From NCBI RefSeq assembly GCF_040954835.1, contig NC_090711.1, forward strand, positions 10,919,501 to 10,983,500: DNA of 64,000 nucleotides. Direction: 5' to 3'. The notes under the pieces are model-generated. The model was not told the origin of the DNA. It saw only the letters and a list, made by a program, of their open reading frames with translations, and made no database searches. Position 1 is the first letter of the stretch. Each line of letters starts with the position of its first letter. The position numbers were made by a program, and so were the translations under genes. Origin of the DNA: Lepisosteus oculatus. Its lineage: Eukaryota; Chordata; Actinopteri; Semionotiformes; Lepisosteidae. Shown one piece after another: positions 61,561-64,000 of this stretch.

Positions 61561-64000
61561 TTATACTGTATAAATAGAGCACTTTGGAATACTTCAGGTA
61601 AAAGGTGCAAAAATCGCTATTAAGTAACATTTGAAGTTATATTTATAATGTCCCCACTAAGTAACTATTTGTGTTAATGCAGCCATTACATTAAGTCATC
61701 TGTCCATGCACATATTATTACATCTCTATCTCCATAGCTTTCACACTGGGATATCATGAATATTTTAACAGCTACACTTTATTTCAAGCTGATCTCCAAC
61801 CTAATGAAATAATCATTAGACAAATACTGTACATATCTAACATGTCATTAATTAACTGTTCATTATAGCATGTATTTATACACGGTGAAGAACAAATCAA
61901 AATATAAACTTTGTATTTAACTAATAAAGCCAAGCTGAAGATGAAGCTTAAAATTAGAATGCAGCACAATCTGTGAATCTATATAAAGTACAGTGCATGT
62001 TAAAATATCCCATATCCTGAGGAAAAAAACAAACATAGCACCTAGACCTTGATAATAACTGTTATGTATGATTCAGAGAAATTAGTCTTGACTTTAAACC
62101 AACACATTCATAACAGTCTTTCCCTCAATTTATATTTTGGTCTCTAAAGATGTTCCATTCCATCCCCCTGGATAGAAAATTGCACATTATCTTTCAAATT
62201 ATCTCCTTGCAAATTAAAAATTGAACAGTCCATCCAGACTGTTGTTGTTTTCCTGTGAATTATTCTTTTGTTTTCATCTTCTCTAACTGTTGTATTTTAC
62301 ATATGAATGGCCCAGCATCTGTACAGACATTTGTTTGTGAATTTGTTTTTAAATTATTACAGCCAGCTTCCCACTCCAGGTATACATCATTTTATGCTAT
62401 TCATTTTTCAATTGATGAGCCAGTAAGGTCAGAGGCCAGTTCTCAAGGGCCAGCTTTGTCTGTTTCCATGCATACAGAATGCAGTGCACAACACAGAGGT
62501 CCTCATTTGTGCTCCCTGTAAAGATACCAATTGCTCTGTCTCTACAGGAATGCTTTGCTATGTTAATGTTTGAATCTCAGCTGTGCAACTTCTAAAGTTC
62601 ATAGGCAAACCCTTAAACAGACCCTCTTGCACTCTTCAGCTGAAGTATGTCCTTTGTCTCTCCTCTGCAGAGTCTGCCTCAGAAAATATTTCCTGTTTGT
62701 TGAGAGCGAAAACTAAATTAGCACTTTAAAATTCTTACTGCATCACTATACTGAAGTTTTTCTTAAACAGTTTACTTAACTGTACACCATGTCTTTTTGT
62801 CATACTGTATAAGGTTGAAAGAATCATAAAACCAGCACACAAGCTTAACAGAGTTCTCCTTGTGGAAAGCTCTAATACAGTATATTAAAACAGAGTAAAC
62901 CACTGAGCTCATTTTTTTATAGTTTGTAGTTAATTGACCCTCGTTTATAATTAACTGATTTCTTAAAAGAAGCCAGTTAAGTTGCAGGGCAACTTGTTCT
63001 ATTCTCCCACAACCCTTTGGGTAAACAAGTACCGTTTTCTGGTTTAAATGCACTCCTACTGTATATGGTTCCACCTGTATTTATTGGGTTTTGGTTCAGT
63101 GTTCATTCTGAAGAAATCTTGGGTTGACTTAATCATTTCCTTAAAGTAATTTAAAAAAATATATATTAGTACATTTATTTTTACCATGTTTCTGTGCTTT
63201 CACTATATATTTATCACTGGGTTTTATATAGAAACACACATTGTGTGACATTACTGTTGTTGGACTTACAGTACTGTATGAGTTGAGAGCACAATGATTT
63301 TTTGGAATTGCACCTGACAAACATTGTTAGATCTGTTTTGTACTCTTTTGTTCTGGACACTGAACCTCTTTATACTGTCAGAAATAGTCTATTGAGTACA
63401 ACCCTGCCAAAACTCCACAATGCCCTACTGTATGGGAGATCTCACCTGCTGATGAGGCAGAACAAGATGTTTAAGTTTTCACAGAGTGCTAAATCCTTAA
63501 CTAGTTCCTTAGAGCTGGCCCAAGGTGGATGTGTTTTATAATGAGAACTCTAGAGATCTAGGTTATTTGGCTGATAAAATTGGAGAGGGGTTTAAAACGA
63601 TACTGACTGGAGAGTTAGGGATTTAAAACTAAACAGCTTCAAGATATACAGTATACGGATTAATCATCATTGTTGGGGAAGAAATGAATGAACCTAATTC
63701 AGCCTAAGTATCATGCCCATTCATGCCATATTATTGCTAATCAACCTCAGAACACTACAGCCATTTTCAGACCTTCAGACCTGCCAATCAGACCATTGCT
63801 GTGACAACAAGATTTGGATGGAAATCAATCCCACTTAAAAGTATTTAATACCTTTCCTATTTGAGATCTGCCTTCGCAATACTTCACCATTCAGTCTTAG
63901 TGTGTCTTTACCTTGTCTTGGCATTTACAGTACCTTGTACCCACAGATCAGGCAAATGTTGTCTATATCAGTTCATTGCTCTGTGGAGAGGCTTCAGCCT
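61561..64000. other. Gene-free end of window
   Basis: AT-rich sequence with no supported gene or well-preserved repeat. The frame at 62772-63074 (minus) lacks any recognisable domain. TACTGTA-type words continue (near 62805, 63057 and 63270). Confidence 0.5.

Overview
The window is vertebrate genomic DNA. It is AT-rich, has long introns with GT-AG splice sites, and is mostly gene-free. The only intact protein-coding gene I can support is cerebellin-4 (cbln4), on the + strand. It has three coding exons (9952-10248, 16504-16620, 20945-21142) that join in phase 0 to give a 203-residue secreted gC1q protein. The repeat content (5S rRNA-headed SINEs, tRNA-headed SINEs of fish type, L2-like LINE pieces, an EPM2AIP1/ZBED-like hAT relic, a Penelope-like insertion) points to a ray-finned fish. 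A non-teleost such as a gar or bowfin is my guess, not something the sequence proves.

Layout. 1-4.5 kb is gene-free. 4.5-7.5 kb holds a broken hAT-type transposase pseudogene, cut by a diverged direct repeat and by an unidentified insert. 7.5-9.95 kb is the upstream flank and probable 5' UTR of cbln4. 9.95-21.14 kb is cbln4: intron 1 (about 6.3 kb) contains two 5S-derived SINEs, and intron 2 (about 4.3 kb) contains a tRNA-headed SINE and a hairpin. 21.1-28 kb is 3' UTR and gene-free DNA. 28-30.5 kb is a GC-richer patch of locally repeated, unclassified sequence with a degenerate minisatellite and a tRNA-like SINE. 31.8-35.5 kb is a cluster of 5'-truncated L2/CR1-group LINEs on the minus strand, a foldback MITE, and a roughly 150-bp block present twice. 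35.5-64 kb is a gene desert with scattered SINE and LINE ends. At 59.35-59.53 kb a small foldback insertion with an exact 13-bp target duplication carries a hammerhead-ribozyme-like core.

No operon or multigene system is present. Cbln4 is a synaptic organiser and works with membrane partners encoded elsewhere. A lone developmental or neural gene in a large gene-poor interval is consistent with distal regulatory DNA being spread through the window, but conservation cannot be judged from one sequence. Nearly all other open reading frames (60-100 codons) look like chance ORFs in non-coding DNA. The heptamer TACTGTA/TACAGTA recurs far more often than expected throughout the window.
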